From Acidobacteriota bacterium (lineage in GTDB: Bacteria > Acidobacteriota > Terriglobia > Acidiferrales > UBA7541): 64,000 bases of DNA. Below, piece after piece: positions 8,857 to 19,450 of this stretch. The notes below the pieces were generated by a model that did not search any database, was not told where the DNA came from, and worked only from the letters and a program-made list of their open reading frames with translations. Made by a program: the position numbers and the translations under genes. Positions within the stretch are counted from its first letter, which is position 1, and every line of letters begins with the position of its first letter. The stretch covers positions 2,609-66,608 of the forward strand of contig PMTV01000025.1 of NCBI GenBank assembly GCA_003167215.1, written 5' to 3'.

Positions 8857-10134
8857 CTAGCGGTGTATCGCAGCCAGGAATTTTTCCGCGAATGCGTGGA
8901 CATCTAAAAACGTGTTGTAAAGCGGCACGGGGGCAACGCGCATAATGTCTGGCTCGCGCCAATCGCAAATGATCCCGTCCTTCGCCAGAGCATCGCAAAT
9001 TGCGCGGCCATTTGCGTTTACGCGCAGAGAAAGTTGCGCTCCGCGGTGTGCGCTAGCGCGCGGTGTGATGATGGAAAACCTCTTCGAAGGCTTCTGGTCC
9101 AGCAAAAACTCCAAGTAGCCTGTGAGCGTCTCACTTTTTGCGCGCAGGCGTTCCATTTTCGCTTCATCGAAAATATCCACAGAGGCACGCAATGCCGCCG
9201 CCGACAGAATGGATGGATTGCTGAGTTGCCAACCCTCGGCTCCCGAAATGGCGTGAAAATCCGGCTGCATGCGGAAACGGTTTTCCTTGTCGTGGCCCCA
9301 CCAGCCCGCGAAGCGCGGCAATTTGGGATCACGGGCATGGCGCTCGTGCACGAAGCAGCCGGCGATGCCGCCCGGACCGCTGTTGAGGTATTTGTAGCTG
9401 CACCAGACCGCGAAATCAACGTTCCAGTCGTGTAACTTCAAGGGCACATTTCCGGCGGCGTGTGCCATGTCAAAGCCAACTATGCAGCCCTTCGCGTGCC
9501 CGGCATCGGTGATGCGCGAAAAATCAAAAGCCTGTCCTGTGTAGTAATTCACGCCGCCAATCATAACCAGCGCGATCTTTTCTCCTTCCGCAGCGATCCG
9601 TTTTTCGATGTCTTCCGTGCGAATCCAGGTTTCGCCCGGGCGCGGGGCTATTTCAATCAACGAATCTGCCGGCTCGTAGCCGTGATATTGAATTTGCGAT
9701 TTCACGGCGTACTGGTCGGAGGGAAACGCGTTGGCTTCGATGAGTATTTTGTTTCGTTGCGGGGTTGGGCGGTAAAACGAAACCATCATGAGGTGCAGGT
9801 TCACGGTGAGCGAATTCATTACAACCACTTCGGTGGGAAGAGCGCCGACTAAACGGGAAACAGGATCGGTCAGAATCTCGTGGTAGGGCACCCATGGGTT
9901 GCGCGCGTGAAGATGCGCATCCACGCCGAGCCGCGCCCACTCTTGCAGTTCCCGCTCGACGAATTCGCGCGTGGATTTCGGCTGCAACCCGAGAGAGTGG
10001 CCGCAAAGATAAACGCAGTCGGAGCCGTCCGGCTTTTTAGGGATGTGAAAGCGTTCGCGGAAGCTTGCGAAAGGATCGCAAGCGGCTTGCTCCGCGGCGA
10101 AATCCTTCGTCGAACTGAACTCAGTGGCAGGCAC
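8857..10134 (-). CDS. kynU: Kynureninase
   Basis: A PLP enzyme cleaving 3-hydroxykynurenine (or kynurenine) to 3-hydroxyanthranilate (or anthranilate) and alanine. 425 residues, usual length. VYLCGHSLGLQPKSTREFVERE is the N-terminal family block; GFDMAHAAGNVPLKLHDW and AVWCSYKYLNSGPGG contain the PLP-binding Asp and the Schiff-base Lys. The GTG start abuts the TAA of kmo with no gap, so translational coupling is likely. It is the last gene of the minus-strand tryptophan operon. Confidence 0.95.
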   Translation of the reverse strand: MPATEFSSTKDFAAEQAACDPFASFRERFHIPKKPDGSDCVYLCGHSLGLQPKSTREFVERELQEWARLGVDAHLHARNPWVPYHEILTDPVSRLVGALPTEVVVMNSLTVNLHLMMVSFYRPTPQRNKILIEANAFPSDQYAVKSQIQYHGYEPADSLIEIAPRPGETWIRTEDIEKRIAAEGEKIALVMIGGVNYYTGQAFDFSRITDAGHAKGCIVGFDMAHAAGNVPLKLHDWNVDFAVWCSYKYLNSGPGGIAGCFVHERHARDPKLPRFAGWWGHDKENRFRMQPDFHAISGAEGWQLSNPSILSAAALRASVDIFDEAKMERLRAKSETLTGYLEFLLDQKPSKRFSIITPRASAHRGAQLSLRVNANGRAICDALAKDGIICDWREPDIMRVAPVPLYNTFLDVHAFAEKFLAAIHR

Positions 10135-11499
10135 TTATAGTTGCTCCAATGGCCTTAGCTGATGGTGGATCATCGATTCCGCTTTTCCCCAGTCAAGATC
10201 CTCAATGCGATCGATCGAGCCGCACAATTCCGCCAGCATAGCATCTTGGACGAGTCCTCTAGAAAGAGCCAAAGAATAAGCAATGCGGTGGAATGTGACC
10301 ATCGCATATTTCGGCACGAAGAGTTGCGGGTATTTGGCTTCGAGAGCCAGTTCTACTTTTTTCTTGAAGAGGAAACGGGGATCGCCCACGCGGTCGCGCA
10401 TCTCGACAAAATTTTCGAGCGCCAGATCCGCGATGGCATCGGTATTGTCCTTGCGCGCGCGCTCAAACTCCGGAAAAACTTTCGGCCAGTCCGCGCCGTG
10501 ACGATCGAGAAGCTCCAGCAAAACCGTGCAGTCCTCAAATGCGCAATTCATGCCTTGCCCGAAGAAGGGAACGATGGCGTGGGCGGCGTCACCGATCAAG
10601 AGAGATTTTGCGTCCACATGCCATGGCGAGCATTTGATCGTGACCATCGAGCCGGTCGGGTTGTCGCGAAAATTGTCGCTAAGCTGAGGCATCAACGGTA
10701 CTGCGTCGGGGAAATTTGCCTGAAAAAATTTCAAGAACTTCGCTTCGGAATCGAGGCTGCCAAAACTCACTTCGTCTTCAACGGGCAGGAACAGAATGCA
10801 GGCAAAAGTGCCGTCAACATTGGGCAGTGCGATCAGCATGTGCGAGCCGCGCGGCCAGATGTGCAGCGCGTTCGTTTCAAGCACATGCTTGGCATTCGGT
10901 CCCGCCGCGATGGTCAGCTCCTTGTAGCCGTAATCGAGAAACTGCTGCGAAAGCGTGAACCCGCCAATCTTCAGCATGGCCACCCGAATTGCAGAAGATG
11001 CGCCGTCCGCGGCGATGACGGTGCTGGATTCGACCGAGGATTCGCGGCCGGGCTCTTCATTGCGGAAGCGCGCGGCTCCGGAATGCAAATCGAATCCCAG
11101 GCAGCGTTCGTTGAAATGAATATTGACGCCTCGCTTTTCAGCTTCATTCACCAGCGCGGCGTTCAAATCCGCGCGCGAAATCGAATTGATGACTTCGGTT
11201 TCATCCTTGCCGTAAGGCTGAAACGTGAGCGCGCCAGAGAGCGAGTGCATCATGCGGCCTTTCATGGGAATGATGATGTGGCGCATGGACTCCCACAGGC
11301 CGGCTTCCCGGAGCGCGTGAATTCCACGCACGGAAATGGCGAGATTGATCGAACGCCCAGCCGACAACTGCACGCGGCGCATGTCCGGGCGCCGCTCGTA
11401 AATCGCCACACGGAAACCGCGTTGAACGAGGGAAATCGCCAGCAGCGGACCGGTGAGGCCGGCGCCGACGAGCGTGATCGTGTCGGACGGGCTTGGCAT
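10135..11499 (-). CDS. kmo: Kynurenine 3-monooxygenase
   Basis: An FAD-dependent hydroxylase making 3-hydroxykynurenine with NADPH and oxygen. 454 residues. The N-terminus has the ADP-binding motif TLVGAGLTGPLLAISLVQRG; the family-typical YERRPDMR and GRSINLAIS blocks follow, and LLIGDAAHAIVPFFGQGMN is the second FAD motif. The C-terminal region has hydrophobic stretches but no evident anchor. It starts 42 bp after the ACMSD-TDO gene and runs directly into kynU. The assignment separates it from generic p-hydroxybenzoate-type hydroxylases through the RSINLAIS motif and the context. Confidence 0.93.
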   Translation of the reverse strand: MPSPSDTITLVGAGLTGPLLAISLVQRGFRVAIYERRPDMRRVQLSAGRSINLAISVRGIHALREAGLWESMRHIIIPMKGRMMHSLSGALTFQPYGKDETEVINSISRADLNAALVNEAEKRGVNIHFNERCLGFDLHSGAARFRNEEPGRESSVESSTVIAADGASSAIRVAMLKIGGFTLSQQFLDYGYKELTIAAGPNAKHVLETNALHIWPRGSHMLIALPNVDGTFACILFLPVEDEVSFGSLDSEAKFLKFFQANFPDAVPLMPQLSDNFRDNPTGSMVTIKCSPWHVDAKSLLIGDAAHAIVPFFGQGMNCAFEDCTVLLELLDRHGADWPKVFPEFERARKDNTDAIADLALENFVEMRDRVGDPRFLFKKKVELALEAKYPQLFVPKYAMVTFHRIAYSLALSRGLVQDAMLAELCGSIDRIEDLDWGKAESMIHHQLRPLEQL

Positions 11500-11541
11500 G
11501 TGCAGAGAGAATTTGAATCGCCGAAGATTAGGACCACCGGT

Positions 11542-13491
11542 TTAATCTTCCAGCAGCGACCGCGCTTCCCACAACTCCGGGAAGAATTTTTTCTCCAATG
11601 TGAGTTTCAGATACGAGGAGCCGGTGCTTCCGCCGGTACCCATGCGCACACCAATTGTGCGCTCGACCATTTGAATGTGACGCAGCCGCCAGCTCACAAC
11701 GAGCTCGTCGAATTCCGTCAAGCGCTCGCAGACATCAATCCAATCGCGGTGATTACGCTCGTCCTGGTACAACGCTTGAACGGCTTTCGCGCGAGAATCG
11801 AACCGCTCGCGGTCGGTGGCGTTGGCGCTCATCTCCGGAAGCTTTCCCAACGATTTCAGAGCCTGAAAGAAAACGTCGTGAAGCGAATCTTCGCTCAGAC
11901 GGCGGTGAAGAATGGCATGCGTTTCGGGCGTCAGTTGGTGGTAACGCAGCATCTTTTCGTCTTTCAAACCGCACAGGAATTCGATCTCTCGAAATTGCTC
12001 GGACTGAAAACCACTCGCCGGATTCAGTTTGCCGCGAAAAGCGAGAAAGTGAGAAGGCAGCATGGTTTCGAGAATGGTGAACTGCTCCACCAGTACGCGC
12101 ATGATTTCGGTGCAGCGGCGAAGCAAACGCGCGGCTTCGTAAACACCATCGCGAGAAGCAGGATCAGCGCCCGCGGCGCGAAGGTTGGCAACCACGGCGT
12201 CGAGATCGTGCAGCAACTCCTTGAACCAGAGCTCGTAAGTTTGATGAATGATAATGAACAGCAGTTCATCGTGATGCGGAGGGGAAGAGACTGGGTGATG
12301 CAGCGCCAACAGTTCCGGGATGCGAAGATAGGAGCTATAGGTCAATCGACTTTCGGACTCATTCGATTCGACGCTGGAAGGGAAGCCTCGCTCGTCTTTC
12401 GAAGACGTGCTGCTTCCAAATGGGCAGCCGGACGAAGTTTCTGCCTCCAGCACGTCTGATCGCGCCGGTGAAGCCGATGCGTTCGTGACCGCACTTGCAC
12501 TGGGCAAATTCAGAAATTTAACGGCGTTGCCTCCGAGCAACTTCGCTTTCACTTCCGGCGATGAACGGCTTTCGCGAATGAGCGTGCCGGCGCGCACTTC
12601 GCCCAGCGGAAAAGGATAATCGGACCCCAGAAGCACGCGATCTGTTCCCATTACCTCGACGAGAAATTGTAAAGTGCGCTGCTCGAAGACTGCGGAGTCG
12701 ACGCGAATGCGATCCAGATAATGGCTGGGAGCAAACTGTGAGACTCCCCGCGCGACTTCGTGATTTTTCCACGCGTTTTCCAGACGGCCCAGCAGAAACG
12801 CAAAACTTCCGCCGCCGTGCGCGAAACAGATTCGCAGGCTGGGCGGCAAACGGTCGAAAGCTCCGCTTAAAATCATGGATACGAGCGACAACTGCGTTTC
12901 GGCCGGCATGGCCACGGTCCAGGGCATCATGTAATTCGGCATGCGGTCGCCGGCCATCATGTCCCAGGGATGAACGAAGATCGCGGCTCCTTCCGCGTCG
13001 CAATGCTGCAAGAATTTAACGATGCCGGGATCGTCGAGGTTTTTTTGTCCGACGTGATTGCCGATCTGGACGCCCAGGTGTCCGTCGCGCATGCAGCGGG
13101 TAAGCTCCTTGCAGGCTGCATCGACATCCTGCAAGGGAACCTGGCAGAAAGATTTCAGCCTGCCTTTCCCGCGCTGGCACATTTCAAGGGCAACGTCATT
13201 GAACAAGCGCGCGCAATCGAGCGCGTGTTTGGCTTCGCGAGCATAAGCAAAGAGCACTGGCGTGGCGGAGATGATTTGCATGTCCACGCCGTTGCGGTCC
13301 ATGTTTTCGAGGCGCACGTTCACATCCCAGCAACCGGAAGTGACGTGGCGGAACATGCGATCGCCGAGCATGATGTCCGCTTTGCCCGGCCCCGTGTGTT
13401 TGATCGACGGCCAATCCGGCGTGCCGTAGCGTTTGGCGAGATCGGGCCAGGATTCCGGGAAAAAATGTGTGTGAATATCTATGACTGGCAT
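11542..13491 (-). CDS. nbaD-kynA: Fusion: ACMS decarboxylase + tryptophan 2,3-dioxygenase
   Basis: One uninterrupted 649-residue frame with two enzymes. Residues 1-330 are an amidohydrolase of the 2-amino-3-carboxymuconate-6-semialdehyde decarboxylase family: IDIHTHFFPESW gives metal ligands H7 and H9, IFVHPWDMM gives H174, FAHGGGSFA gives H225 and GSDYPFPLG gives D291. Residues 331-381 are a Ser/Ala/Glu-rich linker. Residues 382-649 are tryptophan 2,3-dioxygenase: FIIIHQTYELWFKELL (active-site H416), RLRHIQMVERTIG (heme ligand H605) and GTGGSTGSSYL. There is no Met codon between residues 281 and 464, so the dioxygenase has no ATG of its own; a GTG at residue 344 has no clear ribosome binding site. 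The protein would catalyse the first and the sixth steps of tryptophan breakdown. An AGGGA site precedes the ATG at 13491. A sequencing frameshift joining two genes cannot be excluded. Confidence 0.9.
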   Translation of the reverse strand: MPVIDIHTHFFPESWPDLAKRYGTPDWPSIKHTGPGKADIMLGDRMFRHVTSGCWDVNVRLENMDRNGVDMQIISATPVLFAYAREAKHALDCARLFNDVALEMCQRGKGRLKSFCQVPLQDVDAACKELTRCMRDGHLGVQIGNHVGQKNLDDPGIVKFLQHCDAEGAAIFVHPWDMMAGDRMPNYMMPWTVAMPAETQLSLVSMILSGAFDRLPPSLRICFAHGGGSFAFLLGRLENAWKNHEVARGVSQFAPSHYLDRIRVDSAVFEQRTLQFLVEVMGTDRVLLGSDYPFPLGEVRAGTLIRESRSSPEVKAKLLGGNAVKFLNLPSASAVTNASASPARSDVLEAETSSGCPFGSSTSSKDERGFPSSVESNESESRLTYSSYLRIPELLALHHPVSSPPHHDELLFIIIHQTYELWFKELLHDLDAVVANLRAAGADPASRDGVYEAARLLRRCTEIMRVLVEQFTILETMLPSHFLAFRGKLNPASGFQSEQFREIEFLCGLKDEKMLRYHQLTPETHAILHRRLSEDSLHDVFFQALKSLGKLPEMSANATDRERFDSRAKAVQALYQDERNHRDWIDVCERLTEFDELVVSWRLRHIQMVERTIGVRMGTGGSTGSSYLKLTLEKKFFPELWEARSLLED

Positions 13492-13506
13492 ATCGTCCCT
13501 GTGCCG

Positions 13507-14501
<995 letters not shown>

Positions 14502-14538
14502 TCCAGACCACCTCGGTTTGATGTCCGCGAGATTCCCG

Positions 14539-16005
14539 TCACAACTTGACACAAATATTGTTCAGTTCGGAATAAAAATTTAACGAGTGCAGGCCGCCTT
14601 CTCGTCCAATCCCCGACAGGCCCGCGCCTCCGAACGGCGTGCGCAGATCGCGCAGAAACCAGCAGTTGATCCAGGTGATGCCGACGCGCAATTTTTCCGC
14701 GATGCGATGTCCTCGTTTCAGATTCGTGGTCCACACGGAAGCGGCCAGGCCATATTTTGTGTCGTTTGCCATCGCAATAGCTTCTTCTTCAGTATCGAAA
14801 GGCGCGATGTGGCACACCGGCCCGAAAATTTCCTCCTTCACGCAGCGCGCGGATTCGGAAAGGCTGGTGAAAATGGTTGGCTGGATGTAGAAACCGTTGT
14901 CACGAGCGTCGCCAAATTTCGGCGTCCCACCGCCCGTTACGACCGTAGCCCCTTCCTTTTTCGCGAGTTCATAGTAAGAAAGCACTTTTGCACGGTGTTC
15001 TTTTGAAATCAGCGGACCTGTGGTCGTTTTGCTATCGGCGGGCCAACCCAGCGACAAGCCTTCAGCTTTTTGCTTCAGCGCCGAAACAAAACGACCGAAG
15101 ATTGAGCGTTCCACGTAAACACGCTCGGCGCAGAGGCAGACTTGTCCGGTATTGAGAAAAACAGCATCGGCGAGGCCGTTGACCGTTTCATCGAACTCAC
15201 AATCGGCAAAAACTATCGCGGCATTTTTGCCGCCTAGCTCGAATGAGATGGGCTTCACCGTGGGCGCAACAGCGCGCATGATTGCCGATCCTGTTTTCGA
15301 TTCGCCCGTAAATGTGATCGCATTCACGTCCGGGTGGCTGGTAAGGAATTCACCTGCCGAGCCGGAGCCGAAACCGTGAACCACGTTGAACACTCCAGGC
15401 GGCACGCCCGCCGATTGCATCACTTCTGCAAGTAGCGTCGCCGTTGCCGGAGTTTCTTCCGACGGTTTTACCACCACGCAATTGCCACAGGCCAGCGCCG
15501 GCGCAGCTTTCCATGTGAGCAGCAGCAGCGGCAAATTCCATGGAGTAATAATGCCGACCACTCCGAGCGCTTTGCGTACGCAATAATTGAGCGCCGAGGC
15601 GCCGTCAGAAGTTTCCGTCCGAAATGCTTCAATCCCCGCATTTTTAATCAGGTCCGCGAAGACGCGGAAATTCGCAGCGCCGCGCGGAACGTCAATCTTC
15701 GAGGCCAGCGCAACTGGTTTGCCCGTGTCTGCGACTTCGGCTTGAACGAAATCGTTGAAGCGTGCTTCGATGCCGTCGGCGATTTTGTGCAAAAGTGCAG
15801 CGCGGCTGGGAACGGGCAGCTTGCCCCAATTTCCGTTCAGCGCATTGCGTGCGGATTCGACCGCCTGGTTCACCAGCGATTCATCAGCTTCCGAAACTTC
15901 GGCGATCGTCGAGCCGTCCGCTGGATTGATATCGGCAAACTCGCGTGGGCCGCGTACGAAACGGCCGTTGATGTAGTTTTGGAAAAGCTTAGGGCCCGAT
16001 GTCAC
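14539..16005 (-). CDS. nbaE: 2-Aminomuconate 6-semialdehyde dehydrogenase
   Basis: An NAD-dependent aldehyde dehydrogenase, 488 residues, oxidising 2-aminomuconate semialdehyde to 2-aminomuconate. [18 protein letters not shown] includes the general-base Glu and [15 protein letters not shown] the catalytic Cys. The N-terminus [12 protein letters not shown] and C-terminus [13 protein letters not shown] match the hydroxymuconic/aminomuconic semialdehyde subfamily. The start is a GTG at 16005 with GGAGA five bases upstream; the ATG at 16009 is out of frame. It is the first gene of the operon, with a candidate promoter about 45 bp upstream. The context separates it from the 2-hydroxymuconate enzyme. 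Confidence 0.9.
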   Translation of the reverse strand: MTSGPKLFQNYINGRFVRGPREFADINPADGSTIAEVSEADESLVNQAVESARNALNGNWGKLPVPSRAALLHKIADGIEARFNDFVQAEVADTGKPVALASKIDVPRGAANFRVFADLIKNAGIEAFRTETSDGASALNYCVRKALGVVGIITPWNLPLLLLTWKAAPALACGNCVVVKPSEETPATATLLAEVMQSAGVPPGVFNVVHGFGSGSAGEFLTSHPDVNAITFTGESKTGSAIMRAVAPTVKPISFELGGKNAAIVFADCEFDETVNGLADAVFLNTGQVCLCAERVYVERSIFGRFVSALKQKAEGLSLGWPADSKTTTGPLISKEHRAKVLSYYELAKKEGATVVTGGGTPKFGDARDNGFYIQPTIFTSLSESARCVKEEIFGPVCHIAPFDTEEEAIAMANDTKYGLAASVWTTNLKRGHRIAEKLRVGITWINCWFLRDLRTPFGGAGLSGIGREGGLHSLNFYSELNNICVKL

Positions 16006-16051
16006 TCATTCTCCGAGAAGCGCGCAAAAAACGCGAAGCTCAAGCACGGGT

Positions 16052-16057
16052 ATTATA
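16052..16057 (-). promoter_or_regulatory. Candidate -10 box of the tryptophan catabolic operon
   Basis: A perfect TATAAT on the minus strand, 46 bp upstream of the first gene (GTG at 16005). No strong -35 box is visible at the proper spacing, which fits activator-dependent or weak transcription. Placed by eye only. Confidence 0.35.
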
Positions 16058-16120
16058 CTCAACTGCGGATGCTTAATAGCGGCTATGGCGGGTCTGGGTC
16101 CTGATGACCAATTGAATCCC

Positions 16121-16825
16121 TCAAACACGGAGACCAAATCGAGCTAGCATTTCGCGTCGTCCAAAACTTGTCACCCCAACGGCTCTGCTATCGAGATCCT
16201 GCGTCAGCCATTTCTTTTTCAGCGCGACTTTCAGAAGAGCTGCCCCCAGCGCGCCGCCGACATGAGGCCGCCGCTCACTCCAATCCAAGCAGGCGCAGGC
16301 GAACCGGCGGCGCAGCGTACGGGTGGCCTCAAGATCAATTCCCAGAGCCTCGAGCGCCTTCGTTCCAGCGGAGGTGAGGTCATATGCGTTGTCGCCGCGT
16401 TTCGAACTGGCTGAAAGCCAGCCCAGCGCTTTGAAGCGGTCGTGCAGCGACACGCCCACTGCGCCGGCCAGATGATCGTAGCAGGTCCGCGCGGCACGCA
16501 GCCGGCTTGGTGTGCTCGGCACGAACTTATCGCGCGATCCGCCGGCGAGAACAGTTAATCCTTCCAGCGCGCTGCCCACGTCGGGTCCTGTGAGACTGTA
16601 GAAGCGATGCTTTCCCTGGACGAGCACTTTCACCAGGTGCGCTGTCTTCAGCCGGTGCAGGTGCACGCTCGCGGTTGACGCACTCACTTCAGCCACCACC
16701 GAAAGCTCGGTGCTTGTTCGTGCATGGCCATCCATCAGGCAGAAAAGTATGCGCGCGCGCGCCGGCTCGCCGATGGCCGCTGCGATTCTGGAAACTCCAA
16801 CTTCGGCGTATTCTCTGACATCCAT
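16121..16825 (-). CDS. ArsR-family transcriptional regulator
   Basis: 234 residues. A winged helix-turn-helix fills the first 95 residues: [16 protein letters not shown], then the recognition region [19 protein letters not shown], then the wing HRFYSLTG. The roughly 140-residue C-terminal part is longer than in small metal-sensing ArsR proteins, as in the YdfF-like transcriptional regulators; it has several Cys but no obvious metal site. It lies 115 bp upstream of the tryptophan operon on the same strand and divergent from the NIPSNAP gene. It may regulate either, but no operator was identified. Confidence 0.8.
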   Translation of the reverse strand: MDVREYAEVGVSRIAAAIGEPARARILFCLMDGHARTSTELSVVAEVSASTASVHLHRLKTAHLVKVLVQGKHRFYSLTGPDVGSALEGLTVLAGGSRDKFVPSTPSRLRAARTCYDHLAGAVGVSLHDRFKALGWLSASSKRGDNAYDLTSAGTKALEALGIDLEATRTLRRRFACACLDWSERRPHVGGALGAALLKVALKKKWLTQDLDSRAVGVTSFGRREMLARFGLRV

Positions 16826-16939
16826 ACTTTCATCGTAAACGAATCGTTCATGTTAAGCAACCAGCATACTGCCGCACATGGAGCCAACCAAGCCCCCCAC
16901 TTCGCTGCGGCGGCCGGATTCTCCACCGGGAGGATGTTC

Positions 16940-17284
16940 ATGACCATGACCTGTGTCATCCGTTACCAGATTGATCCGTTCCAGCGAGATGCATTCAAAA
17001 GGTACGCCGAGAATTGGGGGCGGATCATTCCCCGCTGCGGCGGCCACCTTATCGGATATTTTCTTCCTTATGAAGGCACGAATGACGTGGCTTGGGGTCT
17101 GATCGCATTCCACAGCCTCGCCTCTTATGAGGCGTACCGAGCGCGATTAAAGTCAGATCCGGAAGCGCGTGAGAATTTTGACATGGCGCAGAGCAAGCGT
17201 CTGATCCTGCGCGAGGAGAGAAACTTCGTGGAAGTAGTCGATGGAACGTTCGGCATTCCCTCAACACTTGCAGGAAAAGAGTGA
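16940..17284 (+). CDS. NIPSNAP-family protein
   Basis: 114 residues starting [14 protein letters not shown]. Of three close in-frame ATG codons, the one at 16940 has GGGAGG six bases upstream. The ferredoxin-like pattern with [33 protein letters not shown] and the later [11 protein letters not shown] helix match NIPSNAP domains. Members are found near aromatic and amino-acid catabolic genes, but their biochemical role is not settled. It is divergent from the ArsR gene across a 114-bp spacer. Confidence 0.75.
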   Translation: MTMTCVIRYQIDPFQRDAFKRYAENWGRIIPRCGGHLIGYFLPYEGTNDVAWGLIAFHSLASYEAYRARLKSDPEARENFDMAQSKRLILREERNFVEVVDGTFGIPSTLAGKE

Positions 17285-17314
17285 TCGGATTATAACCAAC
17301 GCCGCGGTCGACAT

Positions 17315-18088
17315 TTAGTTGACGTGTTTGCTGATTGTATCTAGATATTCGCGGCCGCGCTCGAAGCCACGCTTGAAGGGCTCGCTCTCGTGCATGCGCG
17401 GGTGCAGATCACCCAGCACTTTGTGGCATTGCTCGTAAGTTCGATCGCGGTTTTTCAAATGCAGAGCGGCTTCGAAGCCGCAGCGAAAGTAGCGCTCGTC
17501 GTCTTCGAATTTGCGTCCAGTAGTCTCGTACTTTTCTTTTTCCGTGTCGCGCAGGCCGACCCACCACATATCACGGGCTCGATCTATGCTTTCGGCGCCG
17601 GCGTTTTCCAGAGCGCCGCGAACTGCGTCGGCCTCGTCGTTATCGGCCATCACCACAACGACCGAGCGGCCTTTACGCAAGGCATCCTCATAGACGAACA
17701 TCTCGTCTTCCGGCAGCCCCTCGAAGACGTTGCTCTCGATGGCCCCTCCCGCCGCGCCGCCACCAACCGCACCAATCGCGCCGAGCAGCACTCCGCCAAC
17801 AACTCCGATCGCGAGCACTTGTCCCACGCCCGGGATCAGAAAGCTCGCAAGCAACGGCACCAAGCCGACGCCGCCGGCGACACCGATGGCGCCTCCGACG
17901 GCGGCGCCCATAGCTTTACCCATGCCTGGTTGCTCCCCGGCAACAGTCGGAACCGCGGCAAGCTCTTCTTCGGTCGCGTTAGGAGTAAGAATCGTGATTC
18001 TATTCTTAGGTATGTCGAGCGGTCGAAGTTCCGCTACGCCCAGCTCTGCGTCCGATCTCGCTTTAAATACGCCTACGACGGCCTTCAT
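17315..18088 (-). CDS. Glycine-zipper stress-type membrane protein
   Basis: 257 residues. The first 40 residues form a small alpha/beta domain (MKAVVGVFKARSDAELGVAEL). A long Gly/Ala-rich hydrophobic zone at about residues 55-120 has repeated small-residue spacing typical of glycine zippers and could span the membrane twice. A second alpha/beta segment follows (MFVYEDALRKGRSVVVVMADN, then DEADAVRGALENAGA), like the general stress protein 17M-type domain. The C-terminal 90 residues are charged and soluble. GAGG precedes the ATG. The function is unknown; a stress or osmotic role is a guess from the domain type. Confidence 0.6.
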   Translation of the reverse strand: MKAVVGVFKARSDAELGVAELRPLDIPKNRITILTPNATEEELAAVPTVAGEQPGMGKAMGAAVGGAIGVAGGVGLVPLLASFLIPGVGQVLAIGVVGGVLLGAIGAVGGGAAGGAIESNVFEGLPEDEMFVYEDALRKGRSVVVVMADNDEADAVRGALENAGAESIDRARDMWWVGLRDTEKEKYETTGRKFEDDERYFRCGFEAALHLKNRDRTYEQCHKVLGDLHPRMHESEPFKRGFERGREYLDTISKHVN

Positions 18089-18204
18089 TAGGACCTCTCT
18101 TTCGATCCGTATAATATGACTCCAATTCCGCTAACGCAACCATACACTGATGACTGTAGGAAGCAGGAATATCGGATTGGCAGAGCAGACGGGAATTCAA
18201 TCCC

Positions 18205-19410
18205 TCAGCAGCGTTCGATGATTGTAGCGATCCCTTGGCCCACACCGATGCACATGGTGCAGAGAGCGTAGCGCGCTTTGATTGTCTGCAACTGATAGGT
18301 TGCTGTGGTTACCAAGCGGGCACCGCTTGCGCCCAGCGGATGTCCGATAGCGATGGCGCCTCCATTGGGGTTCACGTGCGCGGCGTCGTCCGCCAAACCC
18401 AGATCGCGCGTGACCGCAAGGGCCTGCGCCGCGAATGCTTCATTGAGCTCGATCACATCCATTTGCGAAAGTCTTAGTCGGGTCTTGTCGAGGATTTTTC
18501 GCGTGGCCGGCGCGGGAGCGAATCCCATGATGCGCGGCGCCACCCCGACGGCCGTGGTTGCGACGATGCGCGCGAGAGGAGTTAGACCGTATTTCGAGGC
18601 CGCCGTTTTGGAAGCGATGATGAGCGCGCACGCCCCATCGTTCACGCCGGAAGCGTTTCCCGCGGTCACCGTTCCATTCGGCCTCACTATGGGCTTGAGC
18701 TTGGATAGCGCTTCCAGCGTGGTGTCCGGCCGCGGATGTTCGTCCGTATCAAAAATCTTGGGATCGCCTTTTTTCTGCGGAAGCGGAACGGGAACGATTT
18801 CGTGTTTGAAGAAACCGGCTGCGTTCGCGCGAGCCCAGCGCTGTTGCGTCCGCAAAGCGAAAGCATCCTGGTCCACTCGCGAGACGTGAAACTCGTCCGC
18901 TACGTTTTCCGCGGTTTCCGGCATAGAGTCGACGCCATACTTGCTTTTCATCAGCGGATTTATGAAACGCCAGCCGATGGTGGTGTCAAACGTTTCCGCA
19001 GCGCGGCTAAACGCGCTGTCAGCTTTGCCCATCACAAACGGAGCGCGCGTCATGCTTTCAACTCCACCCGCGATGATTAAATCCGCTTCTCCCGATTTGA
19101 TGGCGCGAGCCGCGACGCCGATGGCGTCCATGCTGGAACCGCAGAGCCGATTCACGGTGGAACCGGAAATTTCCTTGGGAAGCCCCGCAAGCAGCAGAGC
19201 CATGCGCGCTACGTTGCGGTTATCTTCCCCCGCCTGATTCGCGCAGCCGAAGACGACGTCATCAAGCGCCATCCAATCCACTCGCGGATTGCGCTCGATT
19301 AGTCCGCGCAGTGCGATGGCCGCTAGATCGTCAGTACGAATTGAAGCCAGCGCGCCGCCGTATCGGCCAAAGGGCGTGCGAATCGCGTCACAAATGAAAA
19401 CCTCATTCAC
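18205..19410 (-). CDS. pcaF: 3-Oxoadipyl-CoA thiolase
   Basis: 401 residues from the GTG at 19410, preferred over a TTG at 19422 because TTTGGAG lies just upstream and the product then begins NEVFICDAIRTPFGR as in PcaF proteins. Catalytic Cys is in VNRLCGSSMDAIGVAARAI, the His in GGAIAIGHPLGASGARL and the second Cys in CTMCIGVGQGIA. The stretch KYGVDSMPETAENVADEF is characteristic of the beta-ketoadipyl-CoA branch rather than biosynthetic acetoacetyl-CoA thiolases. It cleaves 3-oxoadipyl-CoA to succinyl-CoA and acetyl-CoA, the last step of aromatic breakdown through beta-ketoadipate. No other pca gene is in the window. A palindromic operator candidate lies upstream. Confidence 0.88.
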   Translation of the reverse strand: MNEVFICDAIRTPFGRYGGALASIRTDDLAAIALRGLIERNPRVDWMALDDVVFGCANQAGEDNRNVARMALLLAGLPKEISGSTVNRLCGSSMDAIGVAARAIKSGEADLIIAGGVESMTRAPFVMGKADSAFSRAAETFDTTIGWRFINPLMKSKYGVDSMPETAENVADEFHVSRVDQDAFALRTQQRWARANAAGFFKHEIVPVPLPQKKGDPKIFDTDEHPRPDTTLEALSKLKPIVRPNGTVTAGNASGVNDGACALIIASKTAASKYGLTPLARIVATTAVGVAPRIMGFAPAPATRKILDKTRLRLSQMDVIELNEAFAAQALAVTRDLGLADDAAHVNPNGGAIAIGHPLGASGARLVTTATYQLQTIKARYALCTMCIGVGQGIATIIERC

Positions 19411-19450
19411 AGCAGTCTCCAAAAAGTTCGCTTCACGAATCGGTACATTG

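Noticed and set aside
10162-12459. 765-codon open frame on the plus strand
   Set aside because: It lies wholly antisense to kmo and the ACMSD-TDO fusion, whose motifs are clear; long antisense frames are expected in GC-rich genes.
12330-12500. Separate TDO gene beginning in the linker of the fusion
   Set aside because: No ATG in the linker and no ribosome binding site before the only GTG (residue 344); the frame is continuous, so a fusion is the simpler reading.
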